Assembly: GCA_035578905.1 (NCBI GenBank)
Contig: JAQJVL010000325.1
Span: 372,001 to 436,000 of the forward strand
DNA length: 64,000 bases
Direction: 5' to 3'
Source: Stictocephala bisonia
Taxonomy: Eukaryota > Arthropoda > Insecta > Hemiptera > Membracidae
The notes under the pieces: generated by a model
Databases searched by the model: none
What the model saw: only the letters and a program-made list of their open reading frames with translations
What the model was told of the DNA's origin: nothing
Shown here: positions 49,651 to 60,866 of the stretch, in pieces
Layout of the letters: the number at the start of each line of letters is the position of its first letter
Position numbering within the stretch: position 1 is the first letter of the stretch
Position numbers and translations under genes: made by a program

Positions 49651-50840
49651 TTTATTCACACAAAAACATGTAACATTGCTACAGGAATTTTGATAATGAA
49701 TATTCTCCTATCTTAGACTCTTGATCTGTGTGTGGGGATCAGTTGTCAACAGTAAGTATACATAATAAAACATATGAACGACTAAAAATAACACCTTTTT
49801 GCAATTTTAAAATTGTTTATTTATAGAATACAAGCAGTTTCATCATCATAACAAAGTTAGCACTCCTTTGAAATGACTAAAGCACACCAGATTATTATAA
49901 ATATATTGAGTCGATCAACATAACCAGTTTCTCTTTTAGAAGAAAAATTTCTAAGTATAAATTTGGAACAACTCAGCACAGGCTTAAAGGTTGGAAAGGT
50001 ATTGGAATAAAGTTCAGCACAGGTTTGGAGGCTCGTATAAACTAACGAGTAAAGGTTTTATAAAAAAATACCTAAGTGAGCTCTTCACCCAGTCATAAAG
50101 GAAGGGATGACATCGGAAATAAATCCCAATCTGGATTATTTCGCCTCGGAAGAAGCTAATTGGTAAATCAAACAAGATTTCATTAGGTTTCGGGAGAATC
50201 AAATTCGATTATAGCTCAAGAGTGGGCTGAACTTCACCTCTTAATGAAATAAATATACACTCGAAATTGCTTCACTGCAGAGTGCGATGGGCAAATAAGT
50301 AATTTGGGCTCCCCTCCCGCACGTTTAAGTACTCGGGATATCAACTTTCAAAATTATGGTGCTGGACCGAGCTTTAATGAAGGCGTAGGAGCCGCCTGGC
50401 CTCTTGTTTCTTACTACAGACCATGGTCTGGGTCTTATCATTTGTATATATCAATAATAAATTATAACTTAACTAACTAATTTAACTTTAATCTGTGATT
50501 TATCAATAATAAATAAACATTATGACAAACATGAATTGGTATTTAACCTAACGACAATATTATCCAGATATCTTCTTTTTTTATTAATTAGTCCGGCTAT
50601 AGTTAATAATTAGTTACAAGAATTTGTATTCCCTTCTTTACCTTATATATTTATATATTGTATATGGAAAGCTGTTTTTTACTCACACAACTCCTCCCTT
50701 GTTTATTTCGATTTTAACAACCGAAGAGTCAAAACATTGTCTTCTATTCATATTTTTTGTTCAATAAGGTTTTCATTGTTCAATATTTTTACCATGACGG
50801 GTACGGAAAGCCCTCAAACTAAGATTTTTTGAAAATAAGA
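49651..50840. other. No gene recognised
   Basis: AT-rich sequence with a G+C-richer patch at 50270-50420. No exon was identified. Confidence 0.4.
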
Positions 50841-50847
50841 ATAACAC

Positions 50848-51001
<154 letters not shown>

Positions 51002-51159
51002 AATTTTCAAAAAGTAACAACTATCAAAATGTAAATAATGATGTTCATGGAATTTTAACAGCTTGTGGGATGTAAATAGTAATGTTTATGACATTGAAGA
51101 AGTTATAAATCTTTCTTTATGTTAAAGAGAGTTAAGTCTGATCGATCCAGTGGAATTTT

Positions 51160-51652
51160 TGTTTAATCAACAAATATACAAAGTGAATGCATATCTGTCT
51201 GTGTCTATGTTTGTTTGCCGTTTATACATTAGCCTACTACATAACTCAATCGATCGTCCTGGGACTTTGGAAGTTGCGTATATGTTCGCAGTGAGAATCA
51301 TTATATATACCTACCAAGCATAATAGGGGGCATAATGTATACCCCTGCACAACTGGCCTTCAACCAAATGGTGTTATTATATTTATTTAGTTAATCATAA
51401 ACTAATAAATAAAATAAACATTTTTGAAATAGGATAAGTAATAACATCGGGTGTTTATATTTAGAGTATATATAGGTTGCAATTGAAGTGCAGTGAGTGA
51501 CCTACTGTAAATAAATTTATGTATTTTGATTTTACTTAATATGATGTAAACCATTAATATTTCTAGCCAAGTTGAGGCCTAAAGCCAAGATATCACGAGT
51601 ACAGTAAATTACTCATTGTTGGCACGTGAAGCGTGCAGGGTGTCTCTTAGTA
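51160..51652 (+). mobile_element. Non-autonomous Helitron-like element
   Basis: The right end has GGCACGTGAAGCGTGCAGGG (51621-51640), containing the GCACG/CGTGC hairpin, and finishes CTTAGT, close to the CTRRT Helitron terminus. It parallels 18437-18468. The left part (GTCTGTGTCTATGTTTGTTT near 51200 and a CGATCGTCCTGGGACTTTGG block) is of the kind often seen in insect Helitron flanks. The left boundary is uncertain and no Rep/helicase coding remains. Confidence 0.5.
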
Positions 51653-52500
51653 TCCTAATATTTTGTGCCATTAATGCATCTCATTATATTTGTTATGTAC
51701 TTTTTGGAATTTCTTTTCTTTTCTACAGTTAAATAGTTTTTTGTTTGTTTTCTTTTAACATGCATCAAAACTAAAGGGGTTAAAACAAACGATTCATGAG
51801 TTATGCCTTAATCGCATATTTTCTATTGAATGGAGGATTTAAAATAAAAAAAATTTGTTGAGGGCAAACACATATATACATATAATTTAAATATTATTAG
51901 CATATTGAGTATAAGGATACTCAAGAGGGTTTTCATATACAAGGTGATATTCACTTAAATTCGAAAATCCATTAGTTTCGGAAAAGTAAAAATAGATATG
52001 TCTTATTCCACAAAATATTAATTCAGAATATCTTTAAAGGTGAAAAACGTAATGTTTCAAAACGTACATGAGTGATATATTACGTTAAAACCTTTTTTGA
52101 TAAGAAACTGAATATAAGAACAAAATATGACGGAAAATGAGAACAAACTGATGAACATCAAAGGTGAACCAGACGCGTTCTATCATAATAGATATTTCAA
52201 TTACTTTTTTTGAACAAAACTGATATAAAAATTAAACCCATTGTAGCCTTAAATTTGACAGCACATACAATAAATAGATTATAACATTGACATTGAAACA
52301 GACGAGTTGTCTACTGTGGCCAGACGTAAAGCCAAACCAGCTGTGGATGGTACTTTTTTCGTGCACCTTTACAGAAGTTCGAATTTGTGTTACGTAAACG
52401 GTGGCTGTTTCGGGTGGAAGTTGACGAGATAAAATAATTTTTCTATTATAATTGGGTAAAGATAAAACCAGAAACAATTAGTAACCATAGTTTTAGCTCT
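51653..52500. other. No gene seen
   Basis: AT-rich sequence. The minus open frame 52232-52477 is unsupported. Confidence 0.4.
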
Positions 52501-52520
52501 TCGACGGGCTGCTCTCTTCG

Positions 52521-52743
52521 ACTGACTGAACATTTAGTCTGTGCGCACGGCCTGGGACAGCTGGACATAGGTGAGGAGTGAAGAGGGGAATCTTTTTTGA
52601 AAACATTAACCTACTTAAACAGTTGTCTTGAAGAAGTGTTGAGTATCTATATTCATCATCAGCTGATGTTTGCTATTGTAATATGTTTATTAATACGGTT
52701 AGTAGCAACAATGCCACGCACACAGACTAACTGTTCAGTCAGT
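52521..52743. repeat. Inverted repeat with 31-bp arms
   Basis: ACTGACTGAACATTTAGTCT and the next 11 bases (52521-52551) are complementary, with about four mismatches, to 52713-52743. They enclose about 160 bp of AT-rich DNA. It could be a small TIR element; a target-site duplication was not found. Confidence 0.75.
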
Positions 52744-53990
52744 AACACTGGCAGGTGCTGACCTACGACAGCGCTATCTATGAGCTTTCTACTGAATCAC
52801 TTCAACTACTCATCATATGAAGGATAAATGACGATAGACTTAATTTATAATATGGAATTACGCTTCTTCCAATATAAGTTAAACTTAATTTTACCATCAA
52901 ACATTTTAGCAGTAATCCAGTGCACAACTCCGTGCAAAGAACGGGTAATCAGCAAGCGGAATTTATATCGAGTCAGGAAAACGTGAACTCTGCAGTGGTA
53001 ATTAGAACATTAATTCCCCCAGCTAGGCCGCCACTCTTGGGGGGAGGGGGGGGGCGTTAAAAATTAGCCTGGGGTCCCTAACGAGGGAAACTACCACCTG
53101 GGGAACTGCTGACTGCAGTACACGGTGACATTAGTACAGAAATCGATTACAGGAAAATCAAAGTAATTCAACAAACCTCCCCTCCTCTTAAACGCTGATT
53201 TCCTTATAACATTCATATTAGGATGAACTAAAACATAGCTAAATTGTTTGAGAGTGTAACAAGAATGTCAAATTATTTATATTCCTCAACGGCTGACGTT
53301 AGCTACTTATGTACCCAAACTTATAGGAAAAGATTCCCCTGCCTTTAGCACGACTTCGTAATTAATCTTTAATCTGTCCACATTTACACTGAGAAAGTTA
53401 GAAAATTAGAATATGTTGGCACTTCTGCTTCTAATGCACAGTGCCACTTGTTCTAATTCTACAATGTTCAGTTAAAATTTGCTGAAGCAGTCTAAGAAAT
53501 AATTATTACCATCTCTGTTCTTTATCAGGATTAACATATTTAATTTAAAGTATCAAATCACTTATTTAAAAACCCATTCTAAAGACAAAACAAACTAACG
53601 CCAATGATCTTCTTGATTATTTAAATAGTATAGATATAAAGTTTGTCGATATGAAAATAAATTAGATGTATACATTTATTAAATCCTAATATTTATGATA
53701 GGGTAATTGTTCTTAAATAAACACGTTGTAATAAACACCACAACCCCTTTTTTGAACAGCAAGTTGTTAGAGCATCAATAGATTTATTCAAACACCTTCC
53801 ATCGCGTCTGAGGGCTGAACCTTCCCTGCAAGTTTCAAGAAAAAATTATAAGTTTTTATTTTAGATAAGAGGCATTATTCTGTTCTGAACGTTTTATCTA
53901 ACTGGTAAATATTATAAGATATTAAATATTTTGTGTAGTTTATTTACCATTATTGACGTTTGAGGTGCGATGTAATATATTGTTAATCGA
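52744..53990. other. No gene seen; G-run at about 53039-53054
   Basis: AT-rich sequence with a poly-G stretch of about 15 bases interrupted by one A. Confidence 0.4.
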
Positions 53991-53995
53991 CAAAT

Positions 53996-54311
53996 ATAGT
54001 ATATTTCATAACAAGAGTGGAAAGTGGGGTTTTGCATGTTCGAGACCATATGTTTGAAGTGCGAGACTTGTCGAGCACTTCAAATGGTCGAGAACATACA
54101 AAACACTTTCACTCGAGTTTTGAACGATACTTTTCACTACACTACGGAATAAAAACAGGTGTTGTTGACTGTGGAAAGTTTTCGGTTGTAAACAATGTTA
54201 CTTTCGGTAGTAAACAATAGACAGCTGTTGAAAATATGATGTTTCGCAGGTTGTAAACACATAACGAAAACAGCTAAACTCATAGTAGTGTAGTGAAATA
54301 GTATATTTCAT
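53996..54311. mobile_element. 288-bp insertion with 14-bp direct repeats and an internal hairpin
   Basis: ATAGTATATTTCAT occurs at 53996-54009 and again at 54298-54311, consistent with a target-site duplication. The inserted sequence contains a long imperfect palindrome: arms about 54011-54062 and 54075-54122, including GTTTTGCATGTTCGAGACCA against its complement. The 67-codon open frame at 54017-54220 is inside the element. The class is unknown. Confidence 0.65.
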
Positions 54312-54980
54312 TTATTTATGTTACATTACTAATAGTAATAACACGCGAATGAACCCACAAGACCACGTGGCTCGGGAATTTGTCGTTAGCATTAGCAGAT
54401 CCGACACCATTAGTTCCAGCGTTTGTTACCAGGATTCGCTACTGAAGTCGTGATTTTCCAGTTGCCTCACAATGTTGGCCAACACCGAGGGACTTGAAAA
54501 ACAAGGGAATATACAATAAAAATAGTAAAAGTTGTTATGTAAAATAATACATGATCGTTTGTTTTTAATTTTACCATTTTTATAACTGTATTTAAGAGAT
54601 ATAACTCGTTCTTGATTAGTTTTCAGTCTATCGTTTCATTAATTGATTTAATACATCATACATTTATCAAGGGGTTTCTATTTATTTTTATTTTTAGTTT
54701 ATATTATAAATAAATTATATGATTTTTGATTAATGTTACACACTAGTAATTTCTTTAGGGGAGGGGGTCTAAAATAAATGTCAATAAATAAATTAAAAAT
54801 TGATTTGTTGATTTTATTCGTCATTAGTATATCAAATGTCTTATATTTTTTTAGTTTATAAATTTCTAATTAGTATTGCATAGAAGTAATATACTTTAGT
54901 GGGGGAGAGGGGGGATGGAGGTCAACCAATAATAAAAATAAAGAAATTACTTTATATGCCATTATTTTATTACGTGTCTT
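54312..54980. other. No gene seen
   Basis: AT-rich sequence with two G-rich patches (54760-54770, 54900-54920). Confidence 0.4.
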
Positions 54981-54984
54981 CTAT

Positions 54985-55750
54985 TTTCCCACTTTTCTTT
55001 ATATTATTTTGAGGTTACGCCATTACGCCATTCGTCAATTAAGTTCAATTGCCAATCTTAAAATTCTACTACTCGTGTATTGTTCTTATTTTCAATCATA
55101 CCTCTCATATGACATAATCTTTTGGGGCAATTCAGTTGAAAGCTATAAGATATTTAAATTGCAAAAAATGGCATTTTTATGAGTCATTGTACTCAGAAAA
55201 CATCTTGCAGACCTCTAATTCCAAAATATAAAATTTCCCCCTGTTTCCACTTTATTTGTATGAGTTACTTAGTTTTATAAAAACCAAAATAATTATTCCA
55301 AAAACAATAAAATAGATAATTACAATACAAGACATGGTGATTTATATCGCACTCCTAAACACCGTCTAGCACTCACCGAAAGAGGAGTATCCTATTTTGC
55401 AATAAAGTAATTCAATATGCTACCAGCCGAACTGAGAGAGGAATGTTCGTACTTAAGGTTTAGCAATAAGTTAAAATATTTTCTTTTATCTAGAGTAATT
55501 TATAATTACTCTGACTTTATGAATCTCTGCCTAGGTTCACCATGACCGAATACTATGCTAGAATAGAATTTTCCTTTGTAATCTTTTTCCCCATGTTAAT
55601 GTAGAAAAAGCTAAATTTATTCTTAGTTTTAGAGTTAAGATGAACTATAATATTAAGTAATTTAATTGTAGATTTGTAACTCATTTGACGAAGCCTATTC
55701 GGATTCTTTGTATCTGTCAATGGTGAATAAAGATATTTATTTATTTATAA
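54985..55750 (+). pseudogene. LINE 3' end: C-terminal coding remnant and 3' UTR
   Basis: The plus strand reads LLVYCSYFQSYLSYDIIFWG and then NSVESYKIFKLQKMAF, a stop, and later RTPKHRLALTERGVSYF-like and LPAELREECSYLRFSNKLKY segments, in the order typical of the tail of a non-LTR RT protein. Coding ends near 55545. A 3' UTR of about 200 bp follows and ends with AATAAAGATATTTATTTATT (55727-55746), the kind of short-repeat tail such elements use. The element is 5'-truncated before the catalytic palm, as is common for LINE insertions. Multiple stops make it inactive. Confidence 0.85.
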
Positions 55751-56395
55751 TTTAGACCAATGAATAATTAATATAAAGTTCAAAAAAGTTTAAAATATAA
55801 ATAAATGAATAGTTACAGTAATTTAAATGCATTAACCTATTCATTTGAATAGGCGACGATGAAGTAATTGTGTGAAAGAGAAAGGGGTAGTTCCAGTGGT
55901 GAATGGCGTAAATACTTTCTCCAGCAAGTAGCAGTCGACAGCCGGCATAATGGACCTGTCCGACAGATTTATACAGAAAAGCACTTTGGAAAAAAGCTTG
56001 ACCACTTGAACTTATATTACTACTTCCATTTGGCGCATACTGCTGCCAGGAACTTAGTATCTGCATCAAGGAAATTACGATGTAAGATACATTAGTGTTA
56101 TTGTGTTTATACTTGAAAAAACAATAACACTGATGAACAAGATAATTTACGGTAGTTTCTAAATGTATCGATTTACACAGATGTACTTATCTTTTTTTTA
56201 ATATAAGTTAGAACGTACTTTAAGGGTTATATTTACTTCAACCAATCCATTTAAACTAGTTAAAAAGAAACGTTCTTTTTTAATTTAATCGTATGACGCC
56301 AATTATCAGGATATAGGTAAATATCTGGATAAAATCATGGACAACAAACAAAACAAAACAATTAATTTTACAAATCTTATTGAACATATATTATA
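55751..56395. other. No gene recognised
   Basis: Opposed open frames at 55752-56069 (minus) and 55868-56095 (plus) overlap. Neither has a recognisable domain. Confidence 0.4.
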
Positions 56396-56399
56396 TAAG

Positions 56400-57532
56400 T
56401 AGACAGATACCATGAACATTGTATTGAATGACGACGATAGCAAGTGTGATGAACATTATATTGAATGACGACGATAGCAAGTGTGATGAACATTGTATTG
56501 AATGACGACGATAGCAAGTGTGATGTACGTTATATTGAATGACGACGATAGCAAGTGTGATGAACATTATATTGAATGACGACGATAGCAAGTGTGATGA
56601 ACATTATATTGAATTGTGACGATAGCAAGTATAATGAACAATTATATTGAATGACGACGATAGCAAGTGTGACGAACATTATATTGAATGACGATGGTAG
56701 CAAGTGTGATGAACATTATATTGAATGGCGATGGTAGCAAGTGTGATGAACATTATATTGAATGGCGACGTTAGCAAGTGTGATGAACATTATATTGAAT
56801 GGCGACGATAGCAAGTGTGATGAACATTATATTGAATGACGACGGTAGCAAGTGTGATGAAAATTATATTGAATGACGACGGTAGCAAGTGTGACGAATA
56901 TTATATTGAATGACGACGGTAGCAAGTGTGATGAAAATTATATTGAATGACGACGATAGCAAGTGTGATGTACGTTATATTGAATGGTGACGATAGCAAG
57001 TGTGATGAACATTATATTGAATGACGACGATAGCAAGTGTGATGAACATTATATTGAATGACGACGGTAGCAAGTGTGATGAACATTATATTGAATGGCG
57101 ATGGTAGCAAGTGTGATGAACATTATATTGAATGGCGACGGTAGCAAGTGTGATGAACATTATATTGAATGGCGATGGTAGCAAGTGTGATGAACATTAT
57201 ATTGAATGGCGATTGTAGCAAGTGTGATGAAAATTATATTGAATGACGACGATAGCAAGTGTGATGTACGTTATATTGAATGGTGACGATAGCAAGTGTG
57301 ATGAACATTATATTGAATGACGACGATAGCAAGTGTGATGAACATTATATTGAATGACGACGATAGCAAGTGTGATGAACATTATATTGAATGACGACGA
57401 TAGCAAGTGTGATGAACATTATATTGAATGGCGATGGTAGCAAGTGTGATGAACATTATATTGAATGGCGACGGTAGCAAGTGTGATGAACATTATATTG
57501 AATGACGACGATAGCAAGTGTGATGAACATTA
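56400..57532. repeat. 37-bp tandem array with 8-unit higher-order repeat
   Basis: About 30 copies of a 37-bp unit containing AACATTATATTGAATGACGA and GATAGCAAGTGTGATG. The variant TACGTTATATTG occurs at 56526, 56971 and 57267. The last two are exactly 296 bp (8 units) apart and lie in matching blocks that start AAAATTATATTG, so an 8-unit block was duplicated. The first is 445 bp from the second (12 units plus one inserted base). Open frames here are repeat translations. Confidence 0.96.
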
Positions 57533-57609
57533 TTATATTTTTAAATAAATTGTGATGTAATGTTAAGTATTATCTATAACCGTTTATAAAGATATAATTA
57601 TATTTTTAA

Positions 57610-57735
57610 AAACATACCATAATCGTTGTAGTTGTGTTTGATTGGGGGTTTAAATAAAATAATGCCGATCGTCAAGATTATAGTGGTTGGCGATTGGTAT
57701 TAATTAACATAGTAACTAATTAAGGTTGACTGTTC
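57610..57735. repeat. Family F copy
   Basis: It resembles 37410-37540: GTTGTAGTTGTGTTTGAT, GATCGTCAAGATTATAGTGG and AATTAAGGTTGACTG. No ends were defined. Confidence 0.5.
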
Positions 57736-57852
57736 ATTAAAAAAACTATTTATTAATATATTATTTCGTAGGCTTAAGAAGCTGGTATAGTAATTAATAA
57801 CTAAAGCTTGCGGGATCGACCGCGTAAAGGTGTTATCTACAATATTTACATC

Positions 57853-57895
57853 ACCAAACGTTTCGCCCATGCTATGATGTGGCATCCTCAGTGGT
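57853..57895 (-). ncRNA. Candidate hammerhead ribozyme, left arm
   Basis: Read on the minus strand: ACCA (helix I 5', 57895-57892); CUGAGGA (57891-57885), a valid CUGANGA box; one linker U (57884); helix II GCC-A-CAU…AUG-GGC with a bulged A and a six-base loop; GAAA (57864-57861); the ACGU palindrome for helix III; a U at the cleavage position; and UGGU (57856-57853) complementary to the first ACCA. Every universally conserved position I can check is present. Helix III is only four self-complementary bases, so a dimer would be needed. Activity is not shown. Confidence 0.62.
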
Positions 57896-57917
57896 TTTCT
57901 CTGAGACAGTCTCGGAT

Positions 57918-57963
57918 ATACCGCTGAGGATGCCACATGCATCATGGGTGAAACGTTTGGTAT
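57918..57963 (+). ncRNA. Candidate hammerhead ribozyme, right arm
   Basis: Plus strand: AUACCG (helix I 5', 57918-57923); CUGAGGA (57924-57930); linker U (57931); helix II GCC-A-CAUG-CAU-CAUG-GGU, with the same bulged A as the left arm and a terminal G-U pair; GAAA (57950-57953); ACGU (57953-57956), self-complementary; U57957 as the cleavage nucleotide; then UGGUAU (57958-57963), complementary to AUACCG over six pairs including one G-U. Helix I differs from the left arm but stays paired in both, as expected if the fold matters. Confidence 0.66.
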
Positions 57964-58025
57964 TGTAGATATTGTAAATAACACCTTGACGCGGTCGTTA
58001 TTGCAAGCTTTTGTTATTACTATTT

Positions 58026-58720
58026 ATCAATAAGCTAATATCCAGGGTACTAGGGTATCTACAACAACGTAGAATACAAACCACGTAATATTGATCTGAT
58101 GTTCGTAAGAGTAACTAGTGATATCCTCTATACATGTTCTAAATCATTCAGCCTCATTAAATAATTTAGGTCCATTTTATGTGTGATGATTGAATCAGAT
58201 TATTGGTCCAAAACGTTTATTAAATTTATACCGACATTAATTATGACACATTTCAACACTGTTCACTTCCAAGTAGTGTTGGTCAACATCCCCTCAGTGT
58301 TTCACAAATTTTCATTAATAAAGAAAAAGTTATTCGGATAAGTGGTCTGAAGGTAAACGGATCTCTTAAATGTTTTCACAATCCTAGTAAAATAAGACTT
58401 TACTAACTTAGGCTGGCAATGGCGACTGTTTATTCACACACCATTATTAATACGCATAGATCTCCCTTGTATAACACGGTATTCTGGTATCCTAGCGGCC
58501 AGTCCGCAGCGGTGTGTATATATACACTGTTTACATACCCAAGTTTACTGTGATTAGTAAATGTAAAATATCTGATGACTAATGATTTGTCATGGCTCTT
58601 TTTTACTGTTACTATTCCACTTATCTTAAGACACAATTGAATAAAACGGTAATTCTAGCTGGCAACTTGAAACACTGGCGTAATGGAAGTGTCGTGACAG
58701 TATATTTTAGTCTGTAGTGT
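58026..58720. other. No gene seen
   Basis: AT-rich sequence. The open frames at 58430-58636 and 58621-58818 (minus) lack recognisable features; the second runs into a family D copy. Confidence 0.4.
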
Positions 58721-58724
58721 AACG

Positions 58725-58870
58725 CTAATTTCTGTAGTTTGTAGATTGTCCACTGTGCAGCGTGTTGAGTGTTTGTGGACTGAGCGCTGTTGTCAGACCG
58801 TTCCAGTTCAACGTCCATTCAACAGAGGATCAACACTGATGTGCGAATGGTACACTCTCTCTCTCTCTGC
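58725..58870 (-). repeat. Family D copy, reverse orientation
   Basis: CTGTAGTTTGTAGATTGTCC, GTGTTTGTGGACTGAGCGCT and CCATTCAACAGAGGATC are the reverse complement of the right half of the 8975-9450 copy. A (CT)n run of about 6 units follows (58855-58868). Confidence 0.72.
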
Positions 58871-59159
58871 CACTCCCTGTTTTTTATAGAGTGCCTATTC
58901 CAACTGAACAACGCGTACCGTTTTATTGTTACATAAACCATCCATGTATCGTTTTAATATGTTCAACGAGGCGTCAGGAATCTTGAATCAGTACAATATT
59001 GGACGGAACTCACTGTTCATGGCAATGACGAACTGTTTTTCATATTTCTGTTGTCCTGTTTTGAGTTTTAATATTTATAATTTTGTAGCTTAGGCTAAAG
59101 TAGCCGGTGTTATAGCTTGAATTTATATTTTACGATAGCAACCACAACCACAACAAGGT

Positions 59160-59215
59160 GTAATTTACAGTATCAAATTTTCGCCGTGTTATGATGTGGT
59201 ATATTTAGTGGTATA
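59160..59215 (-). repeat. Decayed copy of the hammerhead-bearing sequence
   Basis: ATTTACAGTATCAAATTTTC and GTTATGATGTGGTATATTTA align with the left arm at 57845-57895. On the minus strand the catalytic box reads CUAAAUA instead of CUGAGGA, and ACGU after GAAA has become AAUU. This copy is therefore inactive, but it shows the motif belongs to a dispersed family. Confidence 0.65.
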
Positions 59216-59279
59216 GCTGATATTGAGATCGGTGAAGACCTTTCAGCTTATGAACACGTTGATGTGGTTCTTACTGAAA

Positions 59280-59590
59280 ATTATTCATTATTCATCTCTA
59301 AGACGCCGATCGTAGAGATATGGGCGGATATGAAGAGTGAATGAGTGTGATGAGTGTAGATGAACGGATGTAGTCATTGTTTGTCTGAGTTCGACAAACA
59401 ATGACTACATCCGTATCTGAGTTCGACTTAGCTCAGAGAGGACTATTTATTAATAACCCAATAGCCAAGGCAACTATGGGACCTACAGATTTACTTGGAG
59501 TCCGAACCACGTAGTGTTGGTCTGATTTTCACCTAACTGTCAAGTCTGACACTATGTTCTCTTTCCGACACATCATCCGAACCCTTATAT
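59280..59590 (-). repeat. Family C copy, reverse orientation, with an internal perfect hairpin
   Basis: AAGACGCCGATCGTAGAGAT, GACTATTTATTAATAACCCA and GAACCACGTAGTGTTGG are the reverse complement of family C landmarks at 15620-15815 and 32700-32880. Within it, ACGGATGTAGTCATTG and the next six bases (59364-59385) are perfectly complementary to 59393-59414, leaving a seven-base loop. Confidence 0.78.
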
Positions 59591-60860
59591 ATTTTAGTTG
59601 TTATTATTTTAAATATAACTAATATTTTCAATTGACATTTATTTAAAACATTCAGTACTGAAATTATTGTTGTATAGATCTTTCGTAGAAATCAAAATGT
59701 GTTTAATCATGATGACTTGTTTTGATTCCGACTTTTTAAATTTAACATTATTTAATGTAATGTAAGTTAAAAAAATTAATGTTACTGAGATGCCTTTATC
59801 AACGATAGCTAACTGTGATCACACATAATAATTGTTTATTATAATAAAATCCTTGACATAAAGTTGTTATTATTATTAGAGTCCTCTTCTGCTAATAGGC
59901 TTTTATTCCGTTACGCAACCCTCGCCCAATGTGTAGCCTGTCACAGTCTACTCACTGTAATTGGGGATGATGCATTTTTAATTTCCGTATTTCGCTTCTC
60001 TACGCTTTAGCACTGCTAAAAAATTTATTGATTTATTTTTCCCTCGACAGACGTATTGGCTGGAAGCTTATAAAGAGTTAACTTTATAACAATTAGATGA
60101 AAAGTTAAAAACTATATTGATACATACAAACAATTCTTGGCGATTTTTTATTTTAGCGTTTGAAGTTTAGATATACGAAGTTAATAAGTTTAGCAGATAT
60201 ATGGGACATCCTAAATATAGGATGTCAGGATCATAAGGCTATTTATATGGGAAAGTGCTACTCTTAAAATTATAGCACAGGAACAACAACAGCTTCACAA
60301 TGTTGCAAAGGGACTTCATCTCTTTTGGGTTACTTTTAATTTTGTACTAAAAAAATGTATCAAACACTAGATGTGCTTGTACTAAAGATAAACGTGAGAA
60401 AGGTGCATAGTTAAAAGTATTGAATAAAGAGTCTTATATTACTAAAAACATGTCACGTTTGCTTTGTATTAGATTCAAAACAAATCATTTTAAACTTGAA
60501 GATTTTCGAAACAATTGATTATTTAATTTTGTCCTGTTTTCATCTGATTGTGCAAATAAATATTCGCATGACATATCCTGCAGGATGAAAATTATTTCAT
60601 TTTATAAACAACGGAAGACTATTGCATTTCTAAGATGGAGGGAGGTATAAAAAGCTGAACTAGAAGACAAATGGCGTTTCTTCCATGCAATTTTACCTGC
60701 GAGAGCTATGGTTTGGTCTGACTCACGCGAACATTAATTCATTGCCGTGTATGAAATTACAGCCTGCACATTTTGTCAGTAATAATTCAGAAAAAAATCT
60801 GACATTGATAAGTTAATTTTTAACAATTAATGTTTATATTTAGTATAATTAAAAGGCAAG
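59591..60860. other. No gene recognised
   Basis: AT-rich sequence. A TATA-like GTATAAAAAG occurs near 60656 but no exon or initiator was recognised downstream. Confidence 0.35.
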
Positions 60861-60866
60861 TATAAT

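Larger units (their letters stand above)
57785..58025. mobile_element. Foldback element carrying two opposed hammerhead cores
   Basis: The arms 57785-57895 and 57918-58025 are imperfect reverse complements, matched through AAGCTTGC, GGTGTTATCTACAATATTTAC, AAACGTTTC and GGCATCCTCA. About 22 nt separate them. Differences and small indels between the arms show some age. No Penelope-type reverse transcriptase or GIY-YIG endonuclease coding was recognised on either side. The minus open frame 57700-57984 crosses it and is not a gene. Confidence 0.9.

Noticed and set aside
56400..57532. CRISPR-like or coding repeat (minus open frame 56391-56591)
   Set aside because: Contiguous 37-bp minisatellite. 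The open frame is short, ends within the array and is broken by units of other length.
60650..60740. GTATAAAAAG as a core promoter
   Set aside because: No initiator at the expected distance and no recognisable exon downstream; chance TATA-like words are common in DNA this AT-rich.
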